A DNA stretch of 7,340 nucleotides from assembly GCA_964506325.1 (NCBI GenBank), contig CAZDLO010000148.1:1-7340 (forward strand), read 5' to 3'. The notes beneath the pieces were generated by a model. It saw only the letters and a list, made by a program, of their open reading frames with translations, did no database searches and had not been told where the DNA came from. Source of the stretch: CAINVV01 sp964506325 (GTDB lineage: Bacteria; Bacteroidota; Bacteroidia; Bacteroidales; Prolixibacteraceae). Numbering within the stretch: the stretch's first letter is position 1; the number at the start of each line of letters is the position of its first letter. Both the position numbers and the translations under genes were made by a program. Shown piece after piece: positions 1-6,972 of this stretch.

Positions 1-98
1 GGGAAGGTTGGCCAGGCATCGTTTGGGTGCTATCGAAAGTGGATGAAGCGATTTACAACGGTTGCATTTGGAATGGTGATGCCAATAATGGACGTTAA
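1..98 (+). CDS. Possible C-terminal fragment of an unrecognised protein
   Basis: The frame starting at base 3 is open from the left edge to a TAA at 96-98, giving 31 residues that begin EGWPGIVWVLSK and end NGDANNGR. About half of these codons fit the purine-any-pyrimidine pattern typical of coding DNA, far more than in the other fully open plus frame (frame 1, open to 160-162). A hairpin with a T-run starts at the stop codon, as expected at a gene end. I recognise no family; the fragment is rich in Trp, Gly and Asn and has no membrane segment. The evidence is only codon pattern plus a possible terminator over a very short stretch, so the call is tentative. A minus-strand reading without any ATG is the main alternative. 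Confidence 0.33.
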   Translation, partial: EGWPGIVWVLSKVDEAIYNGCIWNGDANNGR

Positions 99-133
99 AC
101 CCGGTGTGAGCCTCGAATTTCCGGCGTTTTTTT
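97..133 (+). terminator. Possible rho-independent terminator after the left-edge fragment
   Basis: AAACCCGG (97-104) can pair with CCGGcGTTT (121-129), forming an 8 bp stem with one bulged C at 125 and a 16-base loop. Seven T residues (127-133) follow, the first three of them within the stem. The last two bases of the TAA at 96-98 lie in the left arm. The stem is short and bulged, so it is weaker than the hairpin at 669-719, but its placement directly at a stop codon supports it. Confidence 0.42.
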
Positions 134-178
134 GTACCTGTGTTCTGAAATTCCACTATTAATAAATGATATTTGCGA

Positions 179-643
179 ATGAACGTTAAGTCTTTTTTAT
201 TGTCCGGAAAGTACAGGCCGGTTGGTCTGGTTTTAATCCTCGCCGGAATAACCCTGTTGATTTTAAAATTTAAATTTAACTGGAAACCTGATTTTCTGGA
301 ACTTAAGATTTTTGCCTTTTACTCTTTTTACATTGAGGCCAAGAGTTTTACTTTCATCACCCACCAGGTTATCGAAGAAATTGGCGGAGTTTTGTTGTTA
401 TCAGGGATGTTTATGGTGGCGTTTTCCAGGGAGAAGGAAGAATCTGAAATGTTGGACACACTTAGGTTAAAGGCCTTCCTGCTTACTTCTTACCTTAATT
501 TAATCTATTTGCTCATCTCTGTAATGTTTTTTTATGGTTTTGGCTTTGTCGGTGCTCTTACCTTCTACGTGGTTTTTTGGTTGGCCTCATACATCTTGTC
601 TTTCAGGTATTTGGTTTACAGACATTCCAGGAAAGAATCCTGA
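179..643 (+). CDS. Small multi-pass membrane protein of unknown function
   Basis: This gene encodes 154 residues from the ATG at 179. The frame could open at a TTG at 173, but ATG is preferred and only two residues differ. Hydrophobic segments at roughly 14-32, 64-83, 99-121 and 123-147 suggest four inner-membrane helices. A charged stretch (FSREKEESEMLDTLRLKAF, about residues 82-100) separates the second and third helices, and the C-terminus is basic (YRHSRKES). From memory, this layout resembles small Bacteroidota membrane proteins often paired with a small XRE-type regulator; no such partner follows here, because a terminator lies 25 bases after the stop. No Shine-Dalgarno sequence is visible, and the upstream stretch is AT-rich. 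It converges with the complex I operon and is probably unrelated to it. The reading frame is convincing; the function is unknown. Confidence 0.8.
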   Translation: MNVKSFLLSGKYRPVGLVLILAGITLLILKFKFNWKPDFLELKIFAFYSFYIEAKSFTFITHQVIEEIGGVLLLSGMFMVAFSREKEESEMLDTLRLKAFLLTSYLNLIYLLISVMFFYGFGFVGALTFYVVFWLASYILSFRYLVYRHSRKES

Positions 644-668
644 AATTGAATCTCAGCTGGCATAAAGC

Positions 669-719
669 AAAACACCTTCATTTCTTGGCTCTATTGGCAG
701 AAATGAAGGTGTTTTTTTT
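669..719. terminator. Strong hairpin terminator between convergent genes, probably bidirectional
   Basis: A perfect 16 bp inverted repeat pairs 669-684 (AAAACACCTTCATTTC) with 700-715; a further T-A pair (685/699) makes 17 bp and leaves a 13-base loop. On the plus strand the stem runs into eight T residues (712-719), a classic rho-independent terminator 25 bases after the stop of the 179-643 gene. Read on the minus strand, the stem ends in TTTT followed by GCTTT, so it can also stop transcription coming from the small gene at 768-1094 and the Nuo operon behind it, though with a poorer U-tract. It is the only strong hairpin I see between the two convergent units. Confidence 0.85.
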
Positions 720-767
720 CCGGCAAGTATCCGGATCAATGCTTTCCGGGCAAAAGGAGGATGAACT

Positions 768-1094
768 CTATTTGGCCCTTAACCAGTATTCCTTGATGCT
801 TTCAGTTGTCTCCTGTTCCCATATTCCCGGTGTCACCGGCTCACCGTTTGCAGTCTTCAAATTCAATTCGTAAACAGCAATTACCGGGTTAAATACCAGG
901 TCGGTTACTCCTATATTGTAGAGTTGTATGGCCGATTCCTCCGTTTTTGCCACCTCTTCAACAACGACTTCGAATTGATTGATCTTCAGAAGTTCTTTTA
1001 AGAAATCAGCCCTTTTCTTTTCAACGCCCTTTTCAACAACAGTGCAACGCTGGCCACTTATCTCTTCAACCGTATGTTTTGCCTTGAGTACCAT
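768..1094 (-). CDS. Small soluble protein of unknown function, last gene of the Nuo operon
   Basis: This gene encodes 108 residues from an ATG at 1094 to a TAG at 768, with no hydrophobic segment and no signal peptide. The protein appears alpha/beta: a strand around RCTVVEKGV (16-24), a charged helix around KKRADFLKELLK (26-37), strands around FEVVVEEV (41-48) and VIAVYELNL (71-79), then a tail with TPGIWEQET. I recognise no family, cofactor site or catalytic motif; the single Cys (17) does not suggest a metal site. It begins 48 bases after the nuoN stop, with no terminator or obvious promoter between, and the first hairpin lies 52 bases beyond its own stop. It is therefore probably co-transcribed with complex I. 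Position hints at a role linked to the complex, such as assembly or regulation, but nothing in the protein demonstrates this. The bases just before the start (TTAATTAAAGAAAC) are AT-rich without a Shine-Dalgarno sequence. Confidence 0.78.
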   Translation of the reverse strand: MVLKAKHTVEEISGQRCTVVEKGVEKKRADFLKELLKINQFEVVVEEVAKTEESAIQLYNIGVTDLVFNPVIAVYELNLKTANGEPVTPGIWEQETTESIKEYWLRAK

Positions 1095-1142
1095 GTTTCT
1101 TTAATTAAATCAATTCGTTTGTATTTGTTACTGCCCTTAAGT

Positions 1143-2564
1143 TCAGATACCGAAGGAGAGGTTGTTGATGAACTCATAAACCTGGCTCCAGGCACCTAAT
1201 ATGAAGATACCCAAAGCACAAAGTATCAATCCAACTTTGGTATACCCATCACTTTCAAATTTTGCGATCGGCTGATCGCTTTTGTTGATCCACATGGCTT
1301 TGACCACCAAAAGGTAGTAATACAATGAGATGGTTGCATTTAATACAGCAATGAAAACCAGCCAGTAATAGCCATTTGAGGCGGCCGACATAAAGAGCCA
1401 CATTTTACCGAAGAATCCTGCAACCGGTGGAATACCTGCCAGTGAAAACATCGAAAGTGTCATCAGAAGGCTCAGTTTTGGATTTGTCAGGTACAAGCCA
1501 TCGTAATCGTCCATATATTCTTTGCCTGTTCTGGCCGATATGGCTGCGACCACACCGAAAGCACCGAGGTTGGAGAAGATATAAACCAGTACGAAATAGA
1601 CCACCGAGGTCATTCCCATTTTATTGGTACCCAGGATACCCAAAAGGATAAATCCGGCCTGTGCGATAGAGGAGAAAGCGAGGAATCGCTTCATATTTTT
1701 CTGACGCATGGCAAAAAGGTTACCGACCGTCATGGTTAAAACAGCGATCAGGTAGATCATTGATTTATAGAGTGGTGCCAGGCTCCTGAATACCGTAAAC
1801 ATCACAATGATAAGAATGAAGGCGGCAGCACCCTTGGAGATCACAGAAAGATAGGAGGTGACATTGATCGGTGCACCTTCGTAAACATCGGCAGTCCAGA
1901 GATGGAAGGGAACCAGTGAAATTTTGAAGGCCATACCTGTAAAGAAGAAGATGAAGGCGAGAACCTGCAATGGAACATTGGAATAGGAAGCCCCGATGGT
2001 ATCGAAATAGATTGATCCGCTGGATCCGTAGATCATGGAAATGCCATAAAGCAGAATTCCTGATGAAAGTGCCGAAGAGAGCAGTAACTTGATACCTGCC
2101 TCGGAAGATTTGGTATTGAAATGGGTAAAGGCAGCCAGGGCGGCGATTGGTATAGTTGCCAGTTCAAGTCCAAGGTACAGCATTAAAAAGTCGCCGGAAG
2201 AGATCATGAAGTTCATGCCGATCAGCGTTGACACCAACAAGAAGAAATATTCACTGATTTTTGTGGCGTTGGCAGGGCTTTTCAACCAGGCTGCAGACTG
2301 GAAAAGAATGATCAGAACGCCAACGTTCAGAATTCCCTTCATCAGTTGGACCATTCCATTGGTATGATACATGCCTCCGAACAGCGAACTGTCGGCTTGC
2401 GGGATAAATCCAATAACGGTTACAACCAGAAACAGGCCGATCGATATTGGGATCATCAGACTCTTCTTCGCGTGGTTCAAATTCAAATCGATCGTGAGCA
2501 GTATCAAGGCCATAAAGGTCAGAAGGAGCTCATTTCTCATTATCAGAAGATCGCTTAAACTCAT
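1143..2564 (-). CDS. nuoN: NADH:quinone oxidoreductase subunit N (antiporter-like proton pump)
   Basis: NuoN is one of the three antiporter-like subunits of the complex I membrane arm and moves protons across the inner membrane as quinone is reduced. The 473-residue protein is highly hydrophobic (about 14 helices) and close to the usual family length. Residues that normally form the pump channel are present: Glu134 (LGLELATIP), Lys214 (AFKISLVPFHLWTADVYEGAP, 212-232), Lys244 (ISKGAAAF) and Lys387 (GFFGKMWLF). The motif MKRFLAFSSIAQAGF (291-305) is also typical. The sequence VYEGAP marks this as NuoN rather than NuoL or NuoM. The chosen ATG lies 33 bases after the nuoM stop and gives a normal N-terminal helix. 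It is the last Nuo gene of the operon and is followed by the 108-residue gene. No missing core residue or frame break is visible. Confidence 0.97.
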   Translation of the reverse strand: MSLSDLLIMRNELLLTFMALILLTIDLNLNHAKKSLMIPISIGLFLVVTVIGFIPQADSSLFGGMYHTNGMVQLMKGILNVGVLIILFQSAAWLKSPANATKISEYFFLLVSTLIGMNFMISSGDFLMLYLGLELATIPIAALAAFTHFNTKSSEAGIKLLLSSALSSGILLYGISMIYGSSGSIYFDTIGASYSNVPLQVLAFIFFFTGMAFKISLVPFHLWTADVYEGAPINVTSYLSVISKGAAAFILIIVMFTVFRSLAPLYKSMIYLIAVLTMTVGNLFAMRQKNMKRFLAFSSIAQAGFILLGILGTNKMGMTSVVYFVLVYIFSNLGAFGVVAAISARTGKEYMDDYDGLYLTNPKLSLLMTLSMFSLAGIPPVAGFFGKMWLFMSAASNGYYWLVFIAVLNATISLYYYLLVVKAMWINKSDQPIAKFESDGYTKVGLILCALGIFILGAWSQVYEFINNLSFGI

Positions 2565-2597
2565 ATCTAAAGTTATTATTTTACTGAATAATAGTTC

Positions 2598-4109
2598 TTA
2601 CATTCCAGGAAGCTGGACTGTTGCCAGCTTCTCCATCAATGGGGCCAGACTGAAGTTGATCATATCCGACAGGTAAAGCGGTGCCAATCCAACGAAAGTA
2701 ATACCTACAACGAGGGTGATGGTGGAAAGTCTTTCATACCAGTTGGCATCTTCCAGGTGAAGGAAATGGTCGTCTTTAATGGGACCCATCAGCAATATTC
2801 CAACCACTCTCAGAATATAAACGGCGGTTATAACGATGGAGGAGACAGCCAGAATGGTTGCAACACGGTGGAACAGGTCAACGTGCTGAAAGGCACCAAA
2901 GAAGATGGTCATTTCAGCAACAAAACCGGAAAATCCGGGCAATCCCAAAGATGCCAGACCCGCGATGACATAAATCACTCCGAGGAAGGGAATAACTTTC
3001 ATCAATCCGCCCATCTCGTTGATCATACGTGTATGAGTGCGCCCATAAATCATCCCGATAAGGGCAAAGAAAAGGGCTGTCATCAAACCGTGGGAGATCA
3101 TCTGGATCACAGCTCCGGTAAATGCGGTCTGGTTCATCATCAGAACGGCAAAGAGCACCAGTCCGCAATGACTTACGGAAGAATAGGCATTGATGTATTT
3201 CAAATCTTTTTGGTAGATAGCTCCGAAAGCCCCGTAGACAACACTGATACCGGTCAGAATAATGAATATCCAGGCCTGTTCCTGTGCAGCATCAGGCATG
3301 AGGTAAATGGCGACACGGAATGCCCCGTAGCCTCCTAATTTCATCAATACACCGGCATGGAGCATGGATACGGCAGTCGGTGCAGAGGCATGTCCGTCGG
3401 GCGACCAGGTATGAAAGGGGAAGAGGGCTCCAAGAATACCAAAACCAATAAAGGTAAATGGGAAAAGGAAACGCTGCATCTCAATCGGAATCTTGTGCTT
3501 TGCGATTTCGAGAACATTGAATGTTAACTGGCCACCTTCCGGTACTGAGAAGAAATAAATTCCCAGGATCCCCACCATCAGCAGGGCAGAACCACCCATC
3601 AGCATAAGTGTCAGTTTCATGGCGGAATACTCTTTCGGACCTGAACCCCAGATACCAATTAACAGGTACATCGGAATCACGGCGATCTCGTAAAAGAGGA
3701 ACATGGTAAAAATGTCGAGCGAGATGAAGAACCCGAAAACTCCCGTTGCCAGCAGAATGAGTGAAATGAAAAATTCGCGGGAGAGAAATTCCATTTTCCA
3801 GGAAGCGAAAATTCCCGCGAAGACAACGACACCGGTCAGGGCAATCATGGCAACAGAGATGCCGTCGACACCTACAGCGTAATGTATGTTCAATGCGGGA
3901 AACCACACTGCATCGTACATGAAAAGCATGGGAGCCATGTTGCCGGCATTCCTTTCCGATACATAAAGATATACCAGGATAAAGGATAGGATTAGCTGGG
4001 CTGTCATCCCGATGGCACTAACCATCCGTGATTGCTTCAAATCTTTTGTAAATAGGATTCCGGCTACCGTTAGCGTCGGAATAACTACAAAAAGGGTTAA
4101 AATGTTCAT
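2598..4109 (-). CDS. nuoM: NADH:quinone oxidoreductase subunit M (antiporter-like), variant lacking the TM7 lysine
   Basis: NuoM is the middle antiporter-like pump of the membrane arm. It has 503 residues and about 14 helices, a typical length. Conserved features are Glu141 (FYEIAVIPMYLL), PFHTWSPDGHASAPTAVSML (231-250), HAGVLMKLGGYG (251-262, with Lys257), Lys304 (KDLKYINAYSS), MISHGLMTALFF (337-348) and Glu399 (GFSGFVAEM), the last matching the glutamate that NuoM uses at its distal channel. The odd point is residue 226. NuoL and NuoN in this operon carry a lysine seven residues before the PFH/PLH histidine, whereas NuoM has Leu in GFGILGALFPFH. WSPDGH also replaces the more common WLPDAH. 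I recall similar NuoM sequences elsewhere, so this is more likely a subfamily trait than damage. The gene starts 15 bases after the nuoL stop, with no Shine-Dalgarno sequence. Confidence 0.97.
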   Translation of the reverse strand: MNILTLFVVIPTLTVAGILFTKDLKQSRMVSAIGMTAQLILSFILVYLYVSERNAGNMAPMLFMYDAVWFPALNIHYAVGVDGISVAMIALTGVVVFAGIFASWKMEFLSREFFISLILLATGVFGFFISLDIFTMFLFYEIAVIPMYLLIGIWGSGPKEYSAMKLTLMLMGGSALLMVGILGIYFFSVPEGGQLTFNVLEIAKHKIPIEMQRFLFPFTFIGFGILGALFPFHTWSPDGHASAPTAVSMLHAGVLMKLGGYGAFRVAIYLMPDAAQEQAWIFIILTGISVVYGAFGAIYQKDLKYINAYSSVSHCGLVLFAVLMMNQTAFTGAVIQMISHGLMTALFFALIGMIYGRTHTRMINEMGGLMKVIPFLGVIYVIAGLASLGLPGFSGFVAEMTIFFGAFQHVDLFHRVATILAVSSIVITAVYILRVVGILLMGPIKDDHFLHLEDANWYERLSTITLVVGITFVGLAPLYLSDMINFSLAPLMEKLATVQLPGM

Positions 4110-4124
4110 CTTATATCAGTTTCT

Positions 4125-6041
4125 TTAGAGTACGTAAACAAAAATCAATACCAGTGCAATTACACCACCCACAAAAACAAAGGCATACTGTTGTACACGG
4201 CCTGTCTGTAATCCCTTGATGGCATTGGAGCAGAATACTATAAAATTTGCAATTCCGTTCATTGTCCCGTCCACGATATGACGGTCAAACCAGGCTACCG
4301 GACGTGATATATAATTGAAAATTATTTTTTTGGTAACGAAAAGATAGACTTCGTCGATGTAAAATTTACGGAGTGCCCAGGTATGGAAACGGCCAAAGGA
4401 TTTGGCCACCTTATCCGGCAGCGCGTTTTCCGTCTTGTACATGACTGTGGCAATGCCGATCCCGAGTACTCCGACGAGAACAGAAGGAATGGCAATCATC
4501 CAGTTGATGTGTGCCTCAAATCCTAGTCCGTCAGATGTGACCATATCATGGAATGGAAGGAATCCTGCGAAAACAGAGCCAAAAGCCAGGATCAGCAGCG
4601 GAACCGTCATTACAGCGGGAGCTTCGTGCGGAGTATGGTGGTAATGGCGTTTGTGGCCCCAGAATATGTTGTAATAGAGCCGGAACATGTAGAAGGCAGT
4701 AAGACCGGCTACAATATAACCGATAACGAAAATCATCTTGTTGGAATGGAATGCTGCTGTCAGGATTTCATCCTTGCTGAAGAAAGCTGAGAACGGAGGA
4801 ATTCCGGCAATTGTGATGCAGGCAATCAAAAAGGTTATGTGTGTGATGGGCAGGTATTTTCTCAAACCACCCATGTCGGTCATGTCATTGCTATGGACAG
4901 CATGGATCACTGCTCCTGCACCCAGGAACAACAATGCCTTGAACATGGCATGTGTGAACAGGTGGAAATTGGAGGCCATAAATCCCAGGCCTTCTTCACC
5001 GCCGTAACCTGATACACCCAGTGAGAGCATCATGTATCCTATCTGGGACATGGTTGAAAAGGCCAGAACTCGTTTTATATCTATCTGTGTTGTAGCTATA
5101 ACGGCAGCAAACAATGAGGTGAATGCCCCCACCCATGCTACCACTTGCAGTGCATCAGGCCCTCCCAGTGCAAAAACAGGGAAAAGACGGGCGACAAGAT
5201 AGACGCCGGCAACAACCATGGTTGCCGCGTGAATCAAGGCTGATACAGGGGTCGGACCCTCCATGGCGTCGGGTAGCCAGATGTGCAGCGGGAACATGGC
5301 CGATTTGCCGGCGCCTCCCATGAAAATGAAGATCAGAGACCAGGTCAATACGGAAAGGCCCATGAAAGCGGCACCTCCTGCTGTGGCTATTGCAGGTCCG
5401 TTTGGATCATTAAGGGTTTGAAAGTCGAATGTTCCTGTATTGAAAGAGAGCATGAGGATACCGATCAAAAAGCCAAGATCGGCAAACCTGGTAACAATAA
5501 ATGCTTTTTTAGCGGCTGAAAAGGCGCTTGGTTTTTCGTAGTAATATCCGATCAGGAGGAAGGAGGAAACCCCCACCAATTCCCAGAAGATATACATTTG
5601 GAACAGGTTGGTCGCCAGCACCAGTCCCAGCATTGAGAAGGTGAACAGCGACAGGAATGCGAAGAATCTTGTAAATCCTTTTTCCCCGTCCATGTATCCA
5701 ATACTGTAAATGTGCACCATAAATGAAACGGTAGTGATAACAACCAGCATCATCACGGAGATTGGATCGATAAGTATGCCCAGGTTAATGGTCAGCTTAT
5801 CGGTGAGATGCAGCCATGTTATCTCAAAGGCTTTGGAGGAGGTATAGGCTGTCCCGGCAACATGGTCCGTAACAAAGTATTTGAAGGCGGTGTAATAGGA
5901 AAGGAACGTAGAGATACCTAAACCTGCTGTACCAATCAGTCCGCCAAGCTTTCCCTTGAACTTGTCTTCCGTCATGCCAATGATGAGAAAAACGAAGAAT
6001 GGAATAAGCGGGATCAACAATGTATATGCGTAACTATTCAT
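4125..6041 (-). CDS. nuoL: NADH:quinone oxidoreductase subunit L (distal antiporter-like pump)
   Basis: NuoL is the distal pump of the membrane arm. Its long C-terminal helix runs along the arm beside NuoM and NuoN. The protein has 638 residues, slightly longer than many homologues, with about 16 membrane helices. Pump residues are in place: Glu154 (FWELVGVSSFLLIGYYYEKP), Lys246 (GKSAMFPLHIWLPDAMEG), Lys323 (DIKRVLAFSTMSQIGYMMLS), Lys368 (HAMFKALLFLGAGAV) and Lys423 with Asp424 (FFSKDEIL). The segment MEGPTPVSALIHAATMVVAG (260-279) is the family signature. A His-rich loop (HKRHYHHTPHE, 463-473) precedes a Pro-rich turn, common in NuoL. Residues about 545-610 contain the amphipathic lateral helix, and 619-638 form the terminal membrane anchor. 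A short Gly/Ala-rich loop (about 212-226) may be lineage-specific. The ATG start gives a clean first helix, 28 bases after the nuoK stop. Confidence 0.98.
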   Translation of the reverse strand: MNSYAYTLLIPLIPFFVFLIIGMTEDKFKGKLGGLIGTAGLGISTFLSYYTAFKYFVTDHVAGTAYTSSKAFEITWLHLTDKLTINLGILIDPISVMMLVVITTVSFMVHIYSIGYMDGEKGFTRFFAFLSLFTFSMLGLVLATNLFQMYIFWELVGVSSFLLIGYYYEKPSAFSAAKKAFIVTRFADLGFLIGILMLSFNTGTFDFQTLNDPNGPAIATAGGAAFMGLSVLTWSLIFIFMGGAGKSAMFPLHIWLPDAMEGPTPVSALIHAATMVVAGVYLVARLFPVFALGGPDALQVVAWVGAFTSLFAAVIATTQIDIKRVLAFSTMSQIGYMMLSLGVSGYGGEEGLGFMASNFHLFTHAMFKALLFLGAGAVIHAVHSNDMTDMGGLRKYLPITHITFLIACITIAGIPPFSAFFSKDEILTAAFHSNKMIFVIGYIVAGLTAFYMFRLYYNIFWGHKRHYHHTPHEAPAVMTVPLLILAFGSVFAGFLPFHDMVTSDGLGFEAHINWMIAIPSVLVGVLGIGIATVMYKTENALPDKVAKSFGRFHTWALRKFYIDEVYLFVTKKIIFNYISRPVAWFDRHIVDGTMNGIANFIVFCSNAIKGLQTGRVQQYAFVFVGGVIALVLIFVYVL

Positions 6042-6069
6042 AATAGGAATTTTCTAAACAGTTAGTGGA

Positions 6070-6387
6070 TCAAAATTTCATTTGGTCAACATTATCAACA
6101 TCAATTGACTTAAAGTTCCGGTAGATGTTGATGATAATTGCGATGGCAACAGCAGCTTCCGAGGCCGCCACCGCAATCACGATCAGGCTGAAAAAGTGAC
6201 CGTGGAGCAGGTTGGGGTAGAGAAACTTATTGAAAACCACAAAATTAATATTCACTGAATTGAGAATCAGCTCGATCGACATCAGCATGGTAATCAGATT
6301 TCTTCTGGTCAGGAAACCATAGATGCCAATGAAGAACATCAGGGTACTGATCACAAGAAAGGCGTTAAGTGGGATATTGTCTATCAT
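6070..6387 (-). CDS. nuoK: NADH:quinone oxidoreductase subunit K
   Basis: NuoK is the small MnhC/MrpC-like subunit between the quinone module and the antiporter-like pumps, and it supplies buried glutamates to the central proton-conducting axis. The 105-residue protein has the normal length and three helices (about 7-25, 31-53 and 66-88). Both key glutamates are visible: Glu39 in MSIELILNSVN and Glu77 in VAASEAAVAIAI. TRRNLITMLMSIE (27-39) is the strongly conserved core. The C-terminus SIDVDNVDQMKF matches the usual acidic ending of the family. The ATG overlaps the nuoJ TGA by four bases (ATGA), which implies translational coupling and fixes the start. Confidence 0.98.
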   Translation of the reverse strand: MIDNIPLNAFLVISTLMFFIGIYGFLTRRNLITMLMSIELILNSVNINFVVFNKFLYPNLLHGHFFSLIVIAVAASEAAVAIAIIINIYRNFKSIDVDNVDQMKF

Positions 6388-6947
6388 GACTTGGACGATT
6401 TTTCGGGATTGTTAGTGGTTTGTTCAGCGGCACCTGCCAGGTTTTTCTCTTTTTTGGCCAGCACGATCGCTCCGACCATGGCAGCAAGCAGGAGTATGGA
6501 GATCACTTCGAACGGCAGTGCAAAACCATCTCTGTCGTAGGATACCAGTGCAAGACCGACATTTTTCACGTTGGCTTCAATGGCTGGTGAGGCAGAGGGC
6601 GTAAAGGCAAACTTAAAAATGGTCATTAGGGTCAGTACTGCGCCTGCGGCAACTGCCAGGGCGGAGTAAATCCGTTGACTGACCGGAGCCACGACTGCTT
6701 TTTCACTGACATGGCTGGTAAGAAGGATTGAGAAAATGATCAGTACGATAATACCACCGGCATAAACGGTTAACTGTACAGCTGCAAGGAAGTTGTAGTT
6801 CAGCATGAAATAGATTCCTGCCGTTGAGACCAGAACGAATAGCAGATAGACAGCAGATCTTAGAATTCTGCGACTGGTGACGGTCATAACTGAGAAAGTC
6901 AGAATTGAACCGGCAAACAGGTAGAACATGATGTCATTGAGCGTCAT
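6384..6947 (-). CDS. nuoJ: NADH:quinone oxidoreductase subunit J
   Basis: NuoJ is the membrane-arm subunit next to NuoK, NuoA and NuoH near the quinone site; its third helix takes part in coupling electron transfer to pumping. The protein has 187 residues and five hydrophobic segments (about 5-24, 28-49, 53-76, 92-113 and 142-164). The hallmark VQLTVYAGGIIVLIIF (57-72), which includes the conserved Tyr-Ala-Gly of helix 3, is intact, as is the C-terminal FEVISILLLAAMVGAIVLAK (146-165). A Lys/Asn/Ser-rich cytoplasmic tail (about 165-187) follows. The loop after helix 4 (about 114-141) is not well conserved in the family. The ATG lies 25 bases downstream of the nuoI stop, and the stop overlaps the nuoK start. 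No Shine-Dalgarno sequence is visible. Confidence 0.96.
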   Translation of the reverse strand: MTLNDIMFYLFAGSILTFSVMTVTSRRILRSAVYLLFVLVSTAGIYFMLNYNFLAAVQLTVYAGGIIVLIIFSILLTSHVSEKAVVAPVSQRIYSALAVAAGAVLTLMTIFKFAFTPSASPAIEANVKNVGLALVSYDRDGFALPFEVISILLLAAMVGAIVLAKKEKNLAGAAEQTTNNPEKSSKS

Positions 6948-6972
6948 AACGAATATATTTTGATGCAGTTTA

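Noticed and set aside
131..175. A Bacteroidota-type promoter (TTTG at 131-134 with a TAnnTTTG-like box at 157-164 or 168-175) for the 179-643 gene
   Set aside because: The box at 157-164 matches poorly, and the better match at 168-175 would put the transcription start at or inside the ATG. Neither is strong enough to annotate.
173..178. TTG at 173 as the start of the membrane-protein gene
   Set aside because: An ATG lies two codons later at 179, no Shine-Dalgarno sequence favours the TTG, and the two extra residues add nothing recognisable.
719..753. Three closely spaced copies of TCCGG, including a 5 bp inverted pair at 731-735/745-749
   Set aside because: The stem is only 5 bp, there is no T-run on the correct side, and it lies beside a far stronger hairpin. 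It is probably chance.
577..873. A 98-codon plus-strand open frame starting inside the 179-643 gene
   Set aside because: It runs through the terminator hairpin and into the antisense of the 108-residue gene, and its composition is not protein-like.
2757..3338. A 193-codon open frame on the plus strand opposite nuoM, rich in His, Asn, Gly and Gln
   Set aside because: It is the complement of hydrophobic codons (middle T becomes middle A), which produces long polar antisense frames opposite membrane-protein genes. NuoM on the minus strand is unmistakable.
1143..6041. The NuoL/M/N-like proteins as an Mrp-type antiporter or a membrane-bound hydrogenase
   Set aside because: The order I-J-K-L-M-N with full-length NuoJ, NuoK and a two-cluster NuoI fits complex I. 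No MrpE/F/G-like or hydrogenase subunit genes are interspersed.
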